A stretch of DNA of 64,000 nucleotides from Mesorhizobium sp. M1E.F.Ca.ET.045.02.1.1 (GCF_003952485.1 NZ_CP034447.1:3424501-3488500); one strand, 5' to 3'; shown: positions 53,333-62,627, counted from the first letter of the stretch. Numbers and translations are program-made. Notes: a model not told the origin generated them from the letters alone.

Positions 53333-53977
53333 ATGAAACTTCTGTTCAGCCGCAATCCCAATCCTCGCCTCGCAGTCGCGGCGGCGCGCTACCTCAAGGC
53401 GGAGATCGCATTCGAATTCGCCTCGCCGACGGCGCGGGGGCAGGCCGAACGATATCGCGCGCTGAACCCCAATTTGACCTTGCCCATATTGGTCGGCCCG
53501 GGATGGAGCCTCTGGGAGGCCGACGCCATCGCCTGCTGGCTCTCGCGCGACATGCATTCCGATTTCTGGCACACCGGCGACAACGAGCCCGAGATGATCC
53601 GCTGGCTGAGCTGGGGCAAGGAGAACTTCGTCAGAGCCTGCGACATGGTGCATTTCGAGCGCGGCAGCAAGCAGCGTTGGGGGCTGGGGCCAATCGACAA
53701 GGCACTGGTCGAGGAGGGGCTGAGGCAGTTCCACATGGCCGCAGCTATCCTTGAAGCCGAGCTTTCCCCGCGGGAGTGGCTGGTGGGCAAATCGGTTTCC
53801 TATGCCGACTTTCGCATGGCGACGTTCCTCGCTTTCAACGATGTCGCCAGATTGCCGCTTGACGACTACCCATCTATTCGCCGCTGGTATGGCCGGCTGG
53901 AGGCGATCGACGCCTGGCGCGACCCCTTCCAGGGACTGGAGGCGCCGCAACTGCCGCCGGTCAGGATTGAAGCCTGA
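53333..53977 (+). CDS. Glutathione S-transferase family protein
   Basis: The product is 214 residues. An N-terminal thioredoxin-like domain (MKLLFSRNPNPRLAVAAARY, NPNLTLPILVGPGWSLWEADAI) precedes the helical C-terminal domain (about 90-205) with SYADFRMATFLAF. The NPNLTLPIL cis-Pro loop and EADAI glutathione-binding segment are present. ATG 53333 follows TTGGAG. It conjugates glutathione to unknown substrates. First gene of the accessory block. Confidence 0.85.
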   Translation: MKLLFSRNPNPRLAVAAARYLKAEIAFEFASPTARGQAERYRALNPNLTLPILVGPGWSLWEADAIACWLSRDMHSDFWHTGDNEPEMIRWLSWGKENFVRACDMVHFERGSKQRWGLGPIDKALVEEGLRQFHMAAAILEAELSPREWLVGKSVSYADFRMATFLAFNDVARLPLDDYPSIRRWYGRLEAIDAWRDPFQGLEAPQLPPVRIEA

Positions 53978-54117
53978 GCCCGCATCCGCTGAACCAATCA
54001 ACGGCGAAAGAACGCAAACTCAATCCCTCTGCCAAGCCCGTTTTGAAATCTTCTCGCTCATTTAATTCTATAAAATCGGTAGTCTTAATGAAGAAGTGCC
54101 GCGAGGAGAGCCTGAAA

Positions 54118-54675
54118 ATGACGAAGAAGCTGGTGGTGGGGATATCCGGCAACCTGACCCGCCCGTCGAAAACCAAGGCATTCATCAGCCATATTGCTGG
54201 CGAGGTCGGTGGCCGGATCGCTGCGACGCAGGCGGTCTTCGACATTGAGGACCTCGGTTCATCCTTTCCTCGGGCCCGGCGCCTCGGCGATCTCGACCCG
54301 ACCGCCCGCGGTATTGTCGAACAGCTGGTCAATGCCGATGTTCTGGTGGCGGGATCGCCGACCTTCAAAGGCAGTTACACTGGGCTTTTCAAGCATTTGT
54401 TCGATCTGCTTGATCCTTCTTCGCTGCGCGGCAAACCAGTCATTCTCGCCGCGACCGGCGGTGGCGAGCGTCACTCGCTGATCGTCGAGCACCAGCTGCG
54501 GCCGCTGTTCGGCTTCTTCGAAGCGCTGACCATGCCGACAGCAATCTATGCCTCCGACAAGGATTTTGCCGACGGCATGCTCGTATCGGAAGCGATCCAT
54601 GCCCGCGCCCGGCAGGCCGTCGTCGAGGTCGTCAACGTTGTCGGCGCCACCCGCAGCGTCGGCCTCGCCGCCTGA
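54118..54675 (+). CDS. NAD(P)H-dependent FMN reductase (MsuE-like)
   Basis: The product is 185 residues, flavodoxin-like: VVGISGNLTRPSKTKAFI binds FMN phosphate, and VLVAGSPTFKGSYTGLFKHL and PVILAATGGGERHS are typical of the MsuE/SsuE group. ATG 54118 follows GAGGAGAG. It supplies FMNH2 to the flavin monooxygenase encoded 34 bases downstream. An AT-rich stretch at 54061-54076 may be the promoter of this operon. Confidence 0.9.
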   Translation: MTKKLVVGISGNLTRPSKTKAFISHIAGEVGGRIAATQAVFDIEDLGSSFPRARRLGDLDPTARGIVEQLVNADVLVAGSPTFKGSYTGLFKHLFDLLDPSSLRGKPVILAATGGGERHSLIVEHQLRPLFGFFEALTMPTAIYASDKDFADGMLVSEAIHARARQAVVEVVNVVGATRSVGLAA

Positions 54676-54709
54676 CTTCGAAGCAATCGTTCGAACCGAA
54701 GGATCAGCC

Positions 54710-56074
54710 ATGACCAGCCCCAGCGAGTCCAGACAGATCAAGCTCGGCGCCTTCCTGCCCGGCGGCGGCCAACACGTCGCGGCCTGGCGCCATCCGGACT
54801 CGCCGGCCGATGGCGCGACCAATTTCGAGTTCCACAGAAAGCTCGCGCTGACCGCCGAGCGCGGCCTGTTCGATGCCTATTTCCTTGCCGACAATCTGAC
54901 GGTCGGCCTCGGCGCCCGCGAGGGCGGCAATGCCAAGATTGCCGGTTTCGAGCCGGTGACACTGTTTGCGGCGCTGGCGCCGCTGACCACCCATCTCGGC
55001 TTCATCGCCACCGCTTCGACCACCTATGAGGAGCCTTACACGCTCGCCCGCAAATTCGCTTCGCTCGATCTTCTGTCGAACGGTCGCGCCGGCTGGAACG
55101 TCGTGACGTCGGCGGGCGACGACACGGCGCGTAACTTCAACCGCGACGTCCAGCCCAACCACGCCGAGCGCTACGAACGGGCGCATGAGCATGTCGAGAC
55201 GGTGAAGGCGCTGTGGGACAGTTGGGAAGACGACGCTTTCATCCGCGACAAGAAGACCGGCCGCTTCTACGACAAGGACAGGCTGCACGACATCAACCAC
55301 AAGGGCGAACATTTCAGCGTCAAGGGGCCGCTCAACGTACCGCGTCCGGTGCAGGGCCATCCGGTGGTGGTGCAGGCGGGCCAGTCCGAGGATGGGCGCG
55401 GACTCGCGGCGGCCTCGGCCGAGGTGATCTTCACCGCGCATCAGAGCCTGGCGTCGGCGCAGGAATTCTATCGCGACATCAAGGCGCGCGTGGCGGCGGC
55501 CGGCCGCGATCCGGCACAAGTGCTGATCATGCCGGGCGTGGCGCCTTTCGTCGGGCGCAGCGAAGAGGAAGCCCGCGCCAAATACCAGCAACTGAACGAC
55601 CTGATCCTGCCCGAGGACGGCGTGGCGCTGCTCAACGCACTTGCCGGCCAGACGCTCGACCTCAGGGACTATCCGCTCGATGGCCCGTTGCCGCCTAGCC
55701 GGGAAACCGAAGGCATGAAGAGCCGGCAGGCGCTGATCCGCCAGATCGCCGATGAGCACAATTTCACGATCCGCCAGCTTTATCAGTGGGTGGCGACGGC
55801 ACGTGGTCATTACACGGTGGTCGGCAGCGCCACGCAGGTCGCCGATCAACTGGAGGAATGGTTCACCAGCGAAGCCGCCGACGGCTTCAACATCCTGCCG
55901 CCCTGGCTGCCCGGCGCGCTCGACGATTTCGTCGACCTGGTCATCCCCGAATTGCAGCGGCGCGGCCTTTTCCGCACCGCATACGAAGGCAGGACGCTGC
56001 GCGAGAATCTCGGCCTCAGGCGACCGGAGAATCCATGGACAGTCGCCCGCTCGACCGTGCTCGCCGCCGAATGA
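54710..56074 (+). CDS. FMNH2-dependent monooxygenase, NtaA/SnaA/DszA type
   Basis: The product is 454 residues, a luciferase-like flavin monooxygenase. Features include LGAFLPGGGQHVAAWRH, FDAYFLADNLTVG, TYEEPYTLARKFASLDLLSNGRAGWNVVTS in parts, NFNRDVQPNHAERY and HPVVVQAGQSEDGRGLAA. The length and these blocks fit the nitrilotriacetate / dibenzothiophene-sulfone group more than SsuD (about 380). Together with the reductase and the SsuABC-like transporter it probably frees sulfite or another group from organosulfur compounds; the substrate is open. Confidence 0.9.
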   Translation: MTSPSESRQIKLGAFLPGGGQHVAAWRHPDSPADGATNFEFHRKLALTAERGLFDAYFLADNLTVGLGAREGGNAKIAGFEPVTLFAALAPLTTHLGFIATASTTYEEPYTLARKFASLDLLSNGRAGWNVVTSAGDDTARNFNRDVQPNHAERYERAHEHVETVKALWDSWEDDAFIRDKKTGRFYDKDRLHDINHKGEHFSVKGPLNVPRPVQGHPVVVQAGQSEDGRGLAAASAEVIFTAHQSLASAQEFYRDIKARVAAAGRDPAQVLIMPGVAPFVGRSEEEARAKYQQLNDLILPEDGVALLNALAGQTLDLRDYPLDGPLPPSRETEGMKSRQALIRQIADEHNFTIRQLYQWVATARGHYTVVGSATQVADQLEEWFTSEAADGFNILPPWLPGALDDFVDLVIPELQRRGLFRTAYEGRTLRENLGLRRPENPWTVARSTVLAAE

Positions 56075-56099
56075 TCCTCTGAAAAGGAAAGGCAAGACG

Positions 56100-56948
56100 A
56101 TGACTTTGCAGCACATCGAACGGTCGGTCGGCATCGGCGGCCATGACGGCGGCAATGGCTTCGGGACGGCGGCCTTGCGGCTGGCCGGCCGGACATCGAC
56201 GCGGATCCTGTCGCGTTATGGCGTGCTGCTCGGCTTCCTCTCGCTTTGGCAAATTGCGGCGAGCAGCGGCTGGGTCAACGCGGCCGTGCTGCCGCCGATC
56301 GACGCCATCGTCGCGGCGCTCTGGAAGGGCCTCGCCGGCGGCAGCCTGCTCGGCGATATCGCCATCAGCCTGCAGCGCGCCGGCCTTGCCTTCGCGGCGG
56401 CCGTCATCGTCGCTATCCCACTCGGACTGGTCATGGGCCAGGTGCGAGCCGTGGAAACCGCGCTCGATCCGATCGTGCAGTTGTTCCGTCAGACCTCGGC
56501 GCTGGCGCTCTATCCGGTGTTCATCCTGCTCTTGGGATTGGGCGAAGCCTCCAAGGTGTTCGTCATCTTCTGGGCGACGCTGTTCCCGCTGCTCCTCAAC
56601 ACCATCAGCGGCGTCAAGGAGGTCGATCCGAAGCTGCTCGAGATGGCGCGCGTCTACGGCGGCCGGCGGCTCACCATATTCCGCCGCGTCGTGCTGCCCG
56701 GCGCCGTGCCCTCGATCTTCGTGGGCCTGAGGCTCGGCGCCACCACCGCGCTGCTGCTGCTGATCGCCTCGGAAATGATCGGCGCCAACAAGGGCATCGG
56801 CTTCCAGGTGATGAACGCGCAGTACAACTTCCAGATCCCGCTGATGTTCGCGGCGATCGTCATCCTTGCCGCACTTGGCCTGATCGCCAACCAGGCGCTG
56901 GTCAGCCTGCAACGGCGGCTCTGCCGCTGGAGCAGCACCGTCGGCTGA
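56100..56948 (+). CDS. ABC permease, sulfonate/taurine type
   Basis: The product is 282 residues with about six membrane helices from residue 40. The coupling loop DPKLLEMARVYGGRRLTIFRRVVLPGAVP (about 180-208, read in parts) is the SsuC/TauC pattern. AAAGGCAAGACG stands before the ATG. It belongs to the operon 54118-58772. Confidence 0.9.
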   Translation: MTLQHIERSVGIGGHDGGNGFGTAALRLAGRTSTRILSRYGVLLGFLSLWQIAASSGWVNAAVLPPIDAIVAALWKGLAGGSLLGDIAISLQRAGLAFAAAVIVAIPLGLVMGQVRAVETALDPIVQLFRQTSALALYPVFILLLGLGEASKVFVIFWATLFPLLLNTISGVKEVDPKLLEMARVYGGRRLTIFRRVVLPGAVPSIFVGLRLGATTALLLLIASEMIGANKGIGFQVMNAQYNFQIPLMFAAIVILAALGLIANQALVSLQRRLCRWSSTVG

Positions 56949-56996
56949 GCCGTCAATCCATCACCAATCATTCCTGAAACCATGAAAGGCCGGACC

Positions 56997-57995
56997 ATGA
57001 CCATCACACGCCGTTCGCTTCTCCTGCGTGCCCCGCTTGCCGCCGGCATCATCGCCGCCGGCCTGCCTTCGATCGCACGCTCGCAGGCCGCCGCCGTCAA
57101 GATACGCTACCTTGCCAGCCGCGGCGGCATCTCCCCGCACGAGCTTGCCGGCGAACTCGGCTATTTCAAAGGCCTCGGCATCGAGCTCGAGAATGTCGGC
57201 TATGCCGCGGGCGGCCCGGAATCGCTGTTCGCGCTCGCCTCCGGCAGCGTCGATTTGGGTTCGGTCGCCACGCCTGCCGTGATCAACTCGATCGCCGGCG
57301 GCAACGACTTCGTCGCCGCCTATCCGAGCAACGGCATCAACAAGGACGTGAAGAGCGTCTTCTATGTGCTGGAGGACAGCCCGATCAAGTCGATCGCCGA
57401 CATCGCCGGCAAGACGATCTCGGTCAACACGCTCGGCGCCCATCTCGATTATACGGTGCGTGAGGCGCTGCGCAGCGTCGGCCTGCCGCCGGATGCCGCC
57501 AAGCTCGTCGTGGTACCCGGACCGCAGCTCGAGCAGACCTTGCGCTCGCGCCAGGTCGATATCGCGGGGCTCGGCTACTGGCAGGCGACGTTTGCCGGCC
57601 AGTTGGTCAGCAATGGCGGCGTGCGCGGCGTCTTCAACGACACCGACGTGCTCGGCGAGATCGCCGGCGGTTTCGTCGTGCTCCGGCGCGACTTCATCGC
57701 CGCCAATCCCGATGCTGCCCGCAACTTCGTCGAACAGTCCGCGCGCGCCGCCGACTGGTCGCGGCAAAATCCGGACGAGGCGCGCAAGGTGCTCGCCGAC
57801 GTCCTCGACAAACGCGGCGAGAACGGCGAGCTGGCCCGCTTCTGGACCGGCTTCGGGCTGCGCGAAAAGGCAGCGGTGACGAACCGCGACGTCGAGTTCT
57901 GGGTCAGCATTCTCGAACGCGATGGCCGTTTGCCGAAAGGCAAGCTCAAGGCCACCGACATCCTCTATCGCCCGGGCGAAACCAAAACCAACTGA
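56997..57995 (+). CDS. ABC substrate-binding protein, sulfonate type
   Basis: The product is 332 residues. The signal region MTITRRSLLLRAPLAAGIIA has a twin-arginine-like TRRSLLLR and ends near SQA-30. The mature part has YLASRGGISPHELAGELGYFKG, the start usual for SsuA/NrtA-like proteins, and KTISVNTLGAHLDY. ATG 56997 was preferred; ATG 56982 is possible. It delivers the ligand to the permease encoded upstream. Confidence 0.88.
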   Translation: MTITRRSLLLRAPLAAGIIAAGLPSIARSQAAAVKIRYLASRGGISPHELAGELGYFKGLGIELENVGYAAGGPESLFALASGSVDLGSVATPAVINSIAGGNDFVAAYPSNGINKDVKSVFYVLEDSPIKSIADIAGKTISVNTLGAHLDYTVREALRSVGLPPDAAKLVVVPGPQLEQTLRSRQVDIAGLGYWQATFAGQLVSNGGVRGVFNDTDVLGEIAGGFVVLRRDFIAANPDAARNFVEQSARAADWSRQNPDEARKVLADVLDKRGENGELARFWTGFGLREKAAVTNRDVEFWVSILERDGRLPKGKLKATDILYRPGETKTN

Positions 57996-58010
57996 CATGG
58001 AGACACCGGC

Positions 58011-58772
58011 ATGGCTACCGCACGCGGCGGCGAGGTCACGATACGCGACCTGTCGAAGTCCTTCGCGCTTGGCGGGCGTCAACTCGCGGTGCTGCGCTCG
58101 CTCAACCTCGACATCCGCTCCGGCGAATGCCTGGTTATCGTCGGCGCCAGCGGTTCGGGCAAGACGACGCTGCTGCGCATCCTCGCCGGCCTGGAGCGGG
58201 CCGACGGCGGCGCCGTCGCGATCGATGGAAAGCAGGTCGAGGGCGTCGGCGAGGAGCGGGCGGTGATCTTCCAGGAGCCGCGGCTGCTGCCCTGGCTGAC
58301 CGTACTCGGCAATGTCGCCTTCGGTCTCGAAGTGCGTGGCGTGTCCAAGGCGGAGGCCGAGAAGCGGGCGCGGTTCTATATCGCGCTGGTCGGCCTTGCC
58401 GAGTTCAGCGATGCCTATCCAAGGCAGCTCTCGGGCGGCATGGCCCAGCGCGTCGGCATAGCACGGGCGCTGACGGTGCAGCCCGAAATCCTGCTGCTCG
58501 ACGAGCCGCTTGGGGCCCTCGACGCCATGACCAAGATCTCCATGCAGGAGGAACTGGCGCGCATCTGGAGCGAGGAGAACGTCACGATGGTCGTGGTCAC
58601 CCATGACCTGGAGGAGGCGATCTATCTCGCCGACAGGGTGCTGATCCTGCCCAAGGAGAAGGGCGGCGCGGCAAGGCTGATCGACGTCGACCTGCCACGA
58701 CCGCGCGACCGCAGCGAAAGCCGCTTCGTGCGCTACCGCGAGGAATTGCTGCGCGAGTTCGGCCTGCATTAA
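58011..58772 (+). CDS. ABC ATPase, sulfonate/taurine type
   Basis: The product is 253 residues. Walker A is GASGSGKTT (about 45-53), the Q loop VIFQEPRLLPWLTV, signature LSGGMAQRVGIAR, Walker B ILLLDEPLGALD and switch VVTHDLEEA. This is the SsuB/TauB pattern. Last gene of the operon; its stop lies 17 bases from the convergent OhrR-like gene end, with a GATAGC / GCTATC dyad between. Confidence 0.92.
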   Translation: MATARGGEVTIRDLSKSFALGGRQLAVLRSLNLDIRSGECLVIVGASGSGKTTLLRILAGLERADGGAVAIDGKQVEGVGEERAVIFQEPRLLPWLTVLGNVAFGLEVRGVSKAEAEKRARFYIALVGLAEFSDAYPRQLSGGMAQRVGIARALTVQPEILLLDEPLGALDAMTKISMQEELARIWSEENVTMVVVTHDLEEAIYLADRVLILPKEKGGAARLIDVDLPRPRDRSESRFVRYREELLREFGLH

Positions 58773-58789
58773 GGGATAGCGCGCAAGCT

Positions 58790-59257
58790 TCAGCTATCGC
58801 CGGCCAGGTCACTGTTCAGCGCATCCCGCAGCGCCTTCACCTGCCGGTTCAGGGCATCGAGTTCAGCCAGCGTCATGCCCGAGCGCTCGATCAGGGTCTC
58901 GTTCAGGCAATTGCACCGGACCAACAGCGCGCGTCCGGCCGCGGTCAGGTCAACCTGCACCTGGCGTTCGTCGGTCTGGCTGCGCTGGCGGGTTACCAGG
59001 CTAGCCTGTTCCATCCGCTTCACCAGCGGCGTGATGGTGCTCGATTCCAAGGCGAGCCGGTGCGCGATGCTGCCCACCGACATGCCGTCCGCTTCGCCCA
59101 GCGCGTTGAGCACCAGATATTGCGGATAAGTGATTCCCATTTCGTCCAGCATGGGCTTGTAGGTACGATTGATTGTCATGCTGGTGGCGTAAAGCGTGAA
59201 ACAGAGCTGATTGTCCAAGGGAAGAGGCACCGACGCGTTCCTTTGCCGACTGAGCAC
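58790..59257 (-). CDS. MarR-family regulator, OhrR-like
   Basis: The product is 155 residues. Near the N-terminus LDNQLCFTLYATS carries the reactive Cys (C19) found in OhrR peroxide sensors. The winged helix lies about 45-110 with SVGSIAHRLALESSTITPLVKRME and TDERQVQVDLT. OhrR loses DNA binding when the Cys is oxidised by organic hydroperoxide. It is divergent from a hydrolase gene, and a dyad lies between them. No ohr/osmC gene is beside it. Confidence 0.88.
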   Translation of the reverse strand: MLSRQRNASVPLPLDNQLCFTLYATSMTINRTYKPMLDEMGITYPQYLVLNALGEADGMSVGSIAHRLALESSTITPLVKRMEQASLVTRQRSQTDERQVQVDLTAAGRALLVRCNCLNETLIERSGMTLAELDALNRQVKALRDALNSDLAGDS

Positions 59258-59261
59258 TGAT

Positions 59262-59294
59262 TATATACCACGGAAAATGTTATCGTGATATATA
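59262..59294. promoter_or_regulatory. Likely OhrR operator
   Basis: The dyad TATATACCACG (59262-59272) / CGTGATATATA (59284-59294), one mismatch, has an 11-base AT-rich spacer. It lies just upstream of the OhrR-like start, between divergent genes. A related half TATCGCGATAT occurs at about 59336-59346. Confidence 0.6.
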
Positions 59295-59377
59295 TTTTTG
59301 TGGACAAGCGTGCTCGATCGCGTTACCCATTTCGTTATCGCGATATTATTTATTGCGAAAATACAAAGGAGATGGAG

Positions 59378-60235
59378 ATGACTGAAGCTTCGCAGACCAA
59401 GATCGGCAGCGGCACGATCACCACCAAGGACGGAACGCAGATCTACTACAAGGACTGGGGCACCGGTCAGCCGATCGTGTTCCATCACGGCTGGCCGCTG
59501 AGCAGCGACGACTGGGACGCCCAGATGCTGTTCTTCCTCTCCAAAGGCTACCGCGTCATCGCCCATGACCGCCGCGGCCACGGCCGCTCCAGTCAGACGG
59601 ACGCCGGCAATGAGATGGACACCTATGCCGCCGATGTGGCGGCGCTCACCGCGCATCTCAACCTCAAGGATGCCATCCATGTCGGCCATTCGACCGGTGG
59701 CGGCGAAGTGGCGCGTTATGTCGCGCAATACGGCTCCGGCGGTCGCGTCGCCAAGGCCGTGTTGATCGGGGCAGTGCCGCCGATCATGCTCAAGACCCCA
59801 GCCAATCCCGGCGGCCTGCCGATCGAGGTGTTCGACGGCTTCCGCTCGGCGCTGACGGCCAACCGCGCCCAGTTCTTCCGCGACGTTCCCGCCGGTCCGT
59901 TTTACGGCTTCAACCGTCCGGGCGCGACGGTGTCGGAAGGCGTTATCGACAATTGGTGGCGCCAGGGCATGATGGGCGGCACCAAGGCGCATTACGATTG
60001 CATCAAGGCCTTCTCGGAAACCGACTTCACCGAGGACCTGAAGAAGATCGACGTGCCGGTGCTGGTCATGCATGGCGACGACGATCAGATCGTTCCGATC
60101 GCGGATTCGGCGCTGCTTTCGATCAAGCTGCTCAAGAAGGGTGAGCTCAAGGTCTACAAGGGCTTTCCGCACGGCATGGCGACGACCCATGCGGACGTCA
60201 TCAACGCCGACCTCTTGGCCTTCTTCAAGGCCTAG
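59378..60235 (+). CDS. Alpha/beta hydrolase, non-heme chloroperoxidase type
   Basis: The product is 285 residues. The oxyanion region is [13 protein letters not shown] (about 34-46), [10 protein letters not shown] follows, and the nucleophile S105 lies in VGHSTGGG. The acid is in [13 protein letters not shown] and the His in [13 protein letters not shown]. This is the esterase/perhydrolase group that can form peracids. ATG 59378 follows AAGGAGATGGAG. It is divergent from an OhrR-like regulator, with a shared operator. Confidence 0.9.
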   Translation: MTEASQTKIGSGTITTKDGTQIYYKDWGTGQPIVFHHGWPLSSDDWDAQMLFFLSKGYRVIAHDRRGHGRSSQTDAGNEMDTYAADVAALTAHLNLKDAIHVGHSTGGGEVARYVAQYGSGGRVAKAVLIGAVPPIMLKTPANPGGLPIEVFDGFRSALTANRAQFFRDVPAGPFYGFNRPGATVSEGVIDNWWRQGMMGGTKAHYDCIKAFSETDFTEDLKKIDVPVLVMHGDDDQIVPIADSALLSIKLLKKGELKVYKGFPHGMATTHADVINADLLAFFKA

Positions 60236-60257
60236 AATCGTCCAGTTGCGTAGACAG

Positions 60258-60283
60258 GCACCCGCCGTCAGGCGGGTGCTTTT
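60258..60283 (+). terminator. Terminator after the hydrolase gene
   Basis: A perfect 9-bp stem GCACCCGCC (60258-60266) / GGCGGGTGC (60271-60279) is followed by TTTT. Confidence 0.88.
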
Positions 60284-60315
60284 GTACTTTCATCGACATG
60301 TCCGCGGGACAGTGC

Positions 60316-61230
60316 CTACCTGGCGAGAAAACCAGTGATCAGCTTGACGGTGGCGTCGGGGTTTTCCTCCATGATCCAATGACCGGAGTTGGGCACGATG
60401 CCGCCTGTGACATCGGTCGCAACAAGCCGCAAGATATCGGCCTGCGTGGTGCCGGCGGATTTTTCCCCGCCAACAGCCAGCACCGGCATGGTCAGTTTGC
60501 TGCCAGCGGCGAGCATCGCCTGGTTGTCGATCGCGTCCTGGTCAAAGGCCTTGAACTGCTCGAAAGCGTCATGCATCGCATGCGGGCGTGCATAGAGTTT
60601 GGCATAGTGCTTGCGCGTGGCCTCATCGATCTTCTTCGGGTCGGCCGACAGTTCGTTGTAGAAGCGGTCGAGATAGATGCGCTCTCGCCCCGCGACCAGC
60701 CGCTCCATATCCGGGCCACGGAAGTTGAAGTGCCAAAGCAGCGGGCTTTGCTTGATCTTTTCCCAGTCACCGATTCCGGGTAGCGGCGCATCGATGATGA
60801 CCCATTTGGTGATGCGCTTGGGATATTGCGCAGCAAGCGCATAGCCAACCATGTTGCCGATGTCGTGCGTGACCAGATCTGCCTTGTCGATCTTCAGGGC
60901 ATCCAACACGCCGGCGATGTCGACGGCCTGGTTCTTCTTGGTGTAGCCCGCTTCAGGGTGAGCGGACAGACCCATGCCGCGCAGGTCCGGCACGATGACA
61001 GTATGGTCCTTTGCGAGCGCCGCCGCCGCGGCGCCCCACATGTCTCCGGTATCGGCAAAGCCGTGCAGCAGCACGACCGCGGGACCTTTGCCGCCGACGC
61101 GCACATAGAGGCTCGTGCCGTTGGTTTCGACGGACTGCGTCTTGAAACCCGGCGGAAAAGGAACGATGCGTGCCGTAGCCGGCAAGGTTACAAGAAGCAC
61201 GCCCAACACGGCCAATACGATCTTGCGCAT
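60316..61230 (-). CDS. Exported alpha/beta hydrolase, epoxide-hydrolase-like
   Basis: The product is 304 residues. ATG 61230 follows TGGAGAATGAT and gives a signal peptide (MRKIVLAVLGVLLVTLPATA). VVLLHGFADTGDMW forms the oxyanion region. The nucleophile position is Asp in LVTHDIGNMVG, as in epoxide hydrolases and haloacetate dehalogenases, not Ser. The final His lies in VPNSGHWIMEENPD. The cap region (about 150-220) fits this group. Substrate unknown. A palindrome and an Fsr-type pump gene lie upstream. Confidence 0.88.
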   Translation of the reverse strand: MRKIVLAVLGVLLVTLPATARIVPFPPGFKTQSVETNGTSLYVRVGGKGPAVVLLHGFADTGDMWGAAAAALAKDHTVIVPDLRGMGLSAHPEAGYTKKNQAVDIAGVLDALKIDKADLVTHDIGNMVGYALAAQYPKRITKWVIIDAPLPGIGDWEKIKQSPLLWHFNFRGPDMERLVAGRERIYLDRFYNELSADPKKIDEATRKHYAKLYARPHAMHDAFEQFKAFDQDAIDNQAMLAAGSKLTMPVLAVGGEKSAGTTQADILRLVATDVTGGIVPNSGHWIMEENPDATVKLITGFLAR

Positions 61231-61328
61231 ATCATTCTCCAGAGACATTGAGTTATCTGCGGCAGCGTCGCCAGCGCACGCGTTTCGAACACTAACAGGC
61301 TTTTCACCTGGCGTATGGGAAGGAATCG

Positions 61329-61358
61329 ATAAGGGCGCGGCAGCTGCCACGCCCTTAT
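61329..61358 (-). terminator. 30-base palindrome after the MFS gene
   Basis: ATAAGGGCG-cGGCAGCTGCCa-CGCCCTTAT pairs along almost its whole length. It lies 25 bases beyond the MFS stop on the minus strand, but no long T run follows, so termination is probable and not certain. Confidence 0.6.
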
Positions 61359-61382
61359 TCGAGTCCTGAAGATCGGCGGTTT

Positions 61383-62627
61383 TTAACTGGCCGCCGCCTG
61401 CGCCTTCCGCGCTTCCCTCATATTCGGCAGGAATACCGTCAGCAGGCCGAGGAAGGGCAGGTAGGAACAGATCTGGTAGACGAAGTCGATGCCCTTCATA
61501 TCGGCGATGACGCCAAGCACGGCGGCGGCGATGCCGCCCATGCCGAACGCGAAGCCGAAGAAGATGCCGGCGATCATGCCGACGCGACCGGGCACCAATT
61601 CCTGCGCGAAGACGACGATGTTGGAAAAGGCCGACGACAGGATGAGGCCGATCAGCACGGTGAGCACCATCGTCCATTCCAGGTTGGCGTAGGGCAGTGC
61701 CAGCGTGAACGGCAGCACGCCGACGATGGAGAACCAGATCATCGCCTTCTGGCCGTAGCGGTCGCCGAATGGGCCGCCTAGCAGGATGCCCAGCGCCGAA
61801 GCGCCAAGGAACAGGAACAGCATCACCTGCGACATCTGCACCGAAACGCCGAACTTATGGATGGCGTAGAAAGTGTAGTAGCTGGAGAGCGAGGCGATAT
61901 AGGCGTTCTTGGTCAGCACCAAGAGCGTCAGGACCGCCAATGCCCACATCACCTTGCTGCGCGGGAAGGGCGAGACGTGGGCCACCTGCTTGCGGGTGGC
62001 CATCGAAGCGCGCAGCCGGCTGTACCAGCCGCCGACCTGCCACAGCACGATGATGCCGATCAGCGAGCCGACGGCGAACCAGGAGATGCTGGTCTGGCCG
62101 AACGGCACGACGATGAAGGCGGCGAGCAGCGGTCCCATCGCCTGGCCGAAATTGCCGCCGACCTGGAACAGCGACTGCGCCAGGCCGAAGCGGCCGCCGG
62201 AAGCGAAGCGGGCGATGCGCGAGGATTCCGGATGGAAGATCGCCGAGCCGATACCGATCAGCGAGGCGCCGATCAGGAGCAGCCAGTAATGGCCGGCATG
62301 AGCAAGCACCACCAGCCCGATCAGCGACGAGGCCATGCCCCAAGGCAAGGAATAGGGCATCGGCCGTTTGTCGGTGATCATGCCGATCACCGGCTGCAGC
62401 AGCGAGGCGGTCACCTGGAAGGTGAAGGTCAAAAGGCCGATCTGCCAGAAGTCGAGACCGTAATTGTCCTTGAGCAGCGGATAGATGGCCGAAAGCAGCG
62501 ACTGCATGATGTCATTGACGCAGTGGCAGAAGCTCACCGCAAGAATGGCGGTGAAGGCCGTCGCTTGCGCCGAGGGGTGGCTGGCCGGCGCTGGGGTAGC
62601 GACGGCGGCAGCTGTCGTGTCGGTCAA
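61383..62627 (-). CDS. MFS efflux transporter, fosmidomycin-resistance type
   Basis: The product is 414 residues with about twelve membrane helices. SFCHCVNDIMQSLLSAIYP at about 32-50, DFWQIGLLTFTFQVTASLLQP and GSAIFHPESSRIAR are the Fsr pattern. It probably exports a small toxic compound; the natural substrate is not known. It is divergent from an AraC-type regulator 75 bases away, a likely controller. Confidence 0.9.
   Translation of the reverse strand: MTDTTAAAVATPAPASHPSAQATAFTAILAVSFCHCVNDIMQSLLSAIYPLLKDNYGLDFWQIGLLTFTFQVTASLLQPVIGMITDKRPMPYSLPWGMASSLIGLVVLAHAGHYWLLLIGASLIGIGSAIFHPESSRIARFASGGRFGLAQSLFQVGGNFGQAMGPLLAAFIVVPFGQTSISWFAVGSLIGIIVLWQVGGWYSRLRASMATRKQVAHVSPFPRSKVMWALAVLTLLVLTKNAYIASLSSYYTFYAIHKFGVSVQMSQVMLFLFLGASALGILLGGPFGDRYGQKAMIWFSIVGVLPFTLALPYANLEWTMVLTVLIGLILSSAFSNIVVFAQELVPGRVGMIAGIFFGFAFGMGGIAAAVLGVIADMKGIDFVYQICSYLPFLGLLTVFLPNMREARKAQAAAS

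Noticed and set aside
53131..53361. Small minus-strand frame between rplY and GST
   Set aside because: No ribosome site, no motif and an overlap with the GST start; probably chance.
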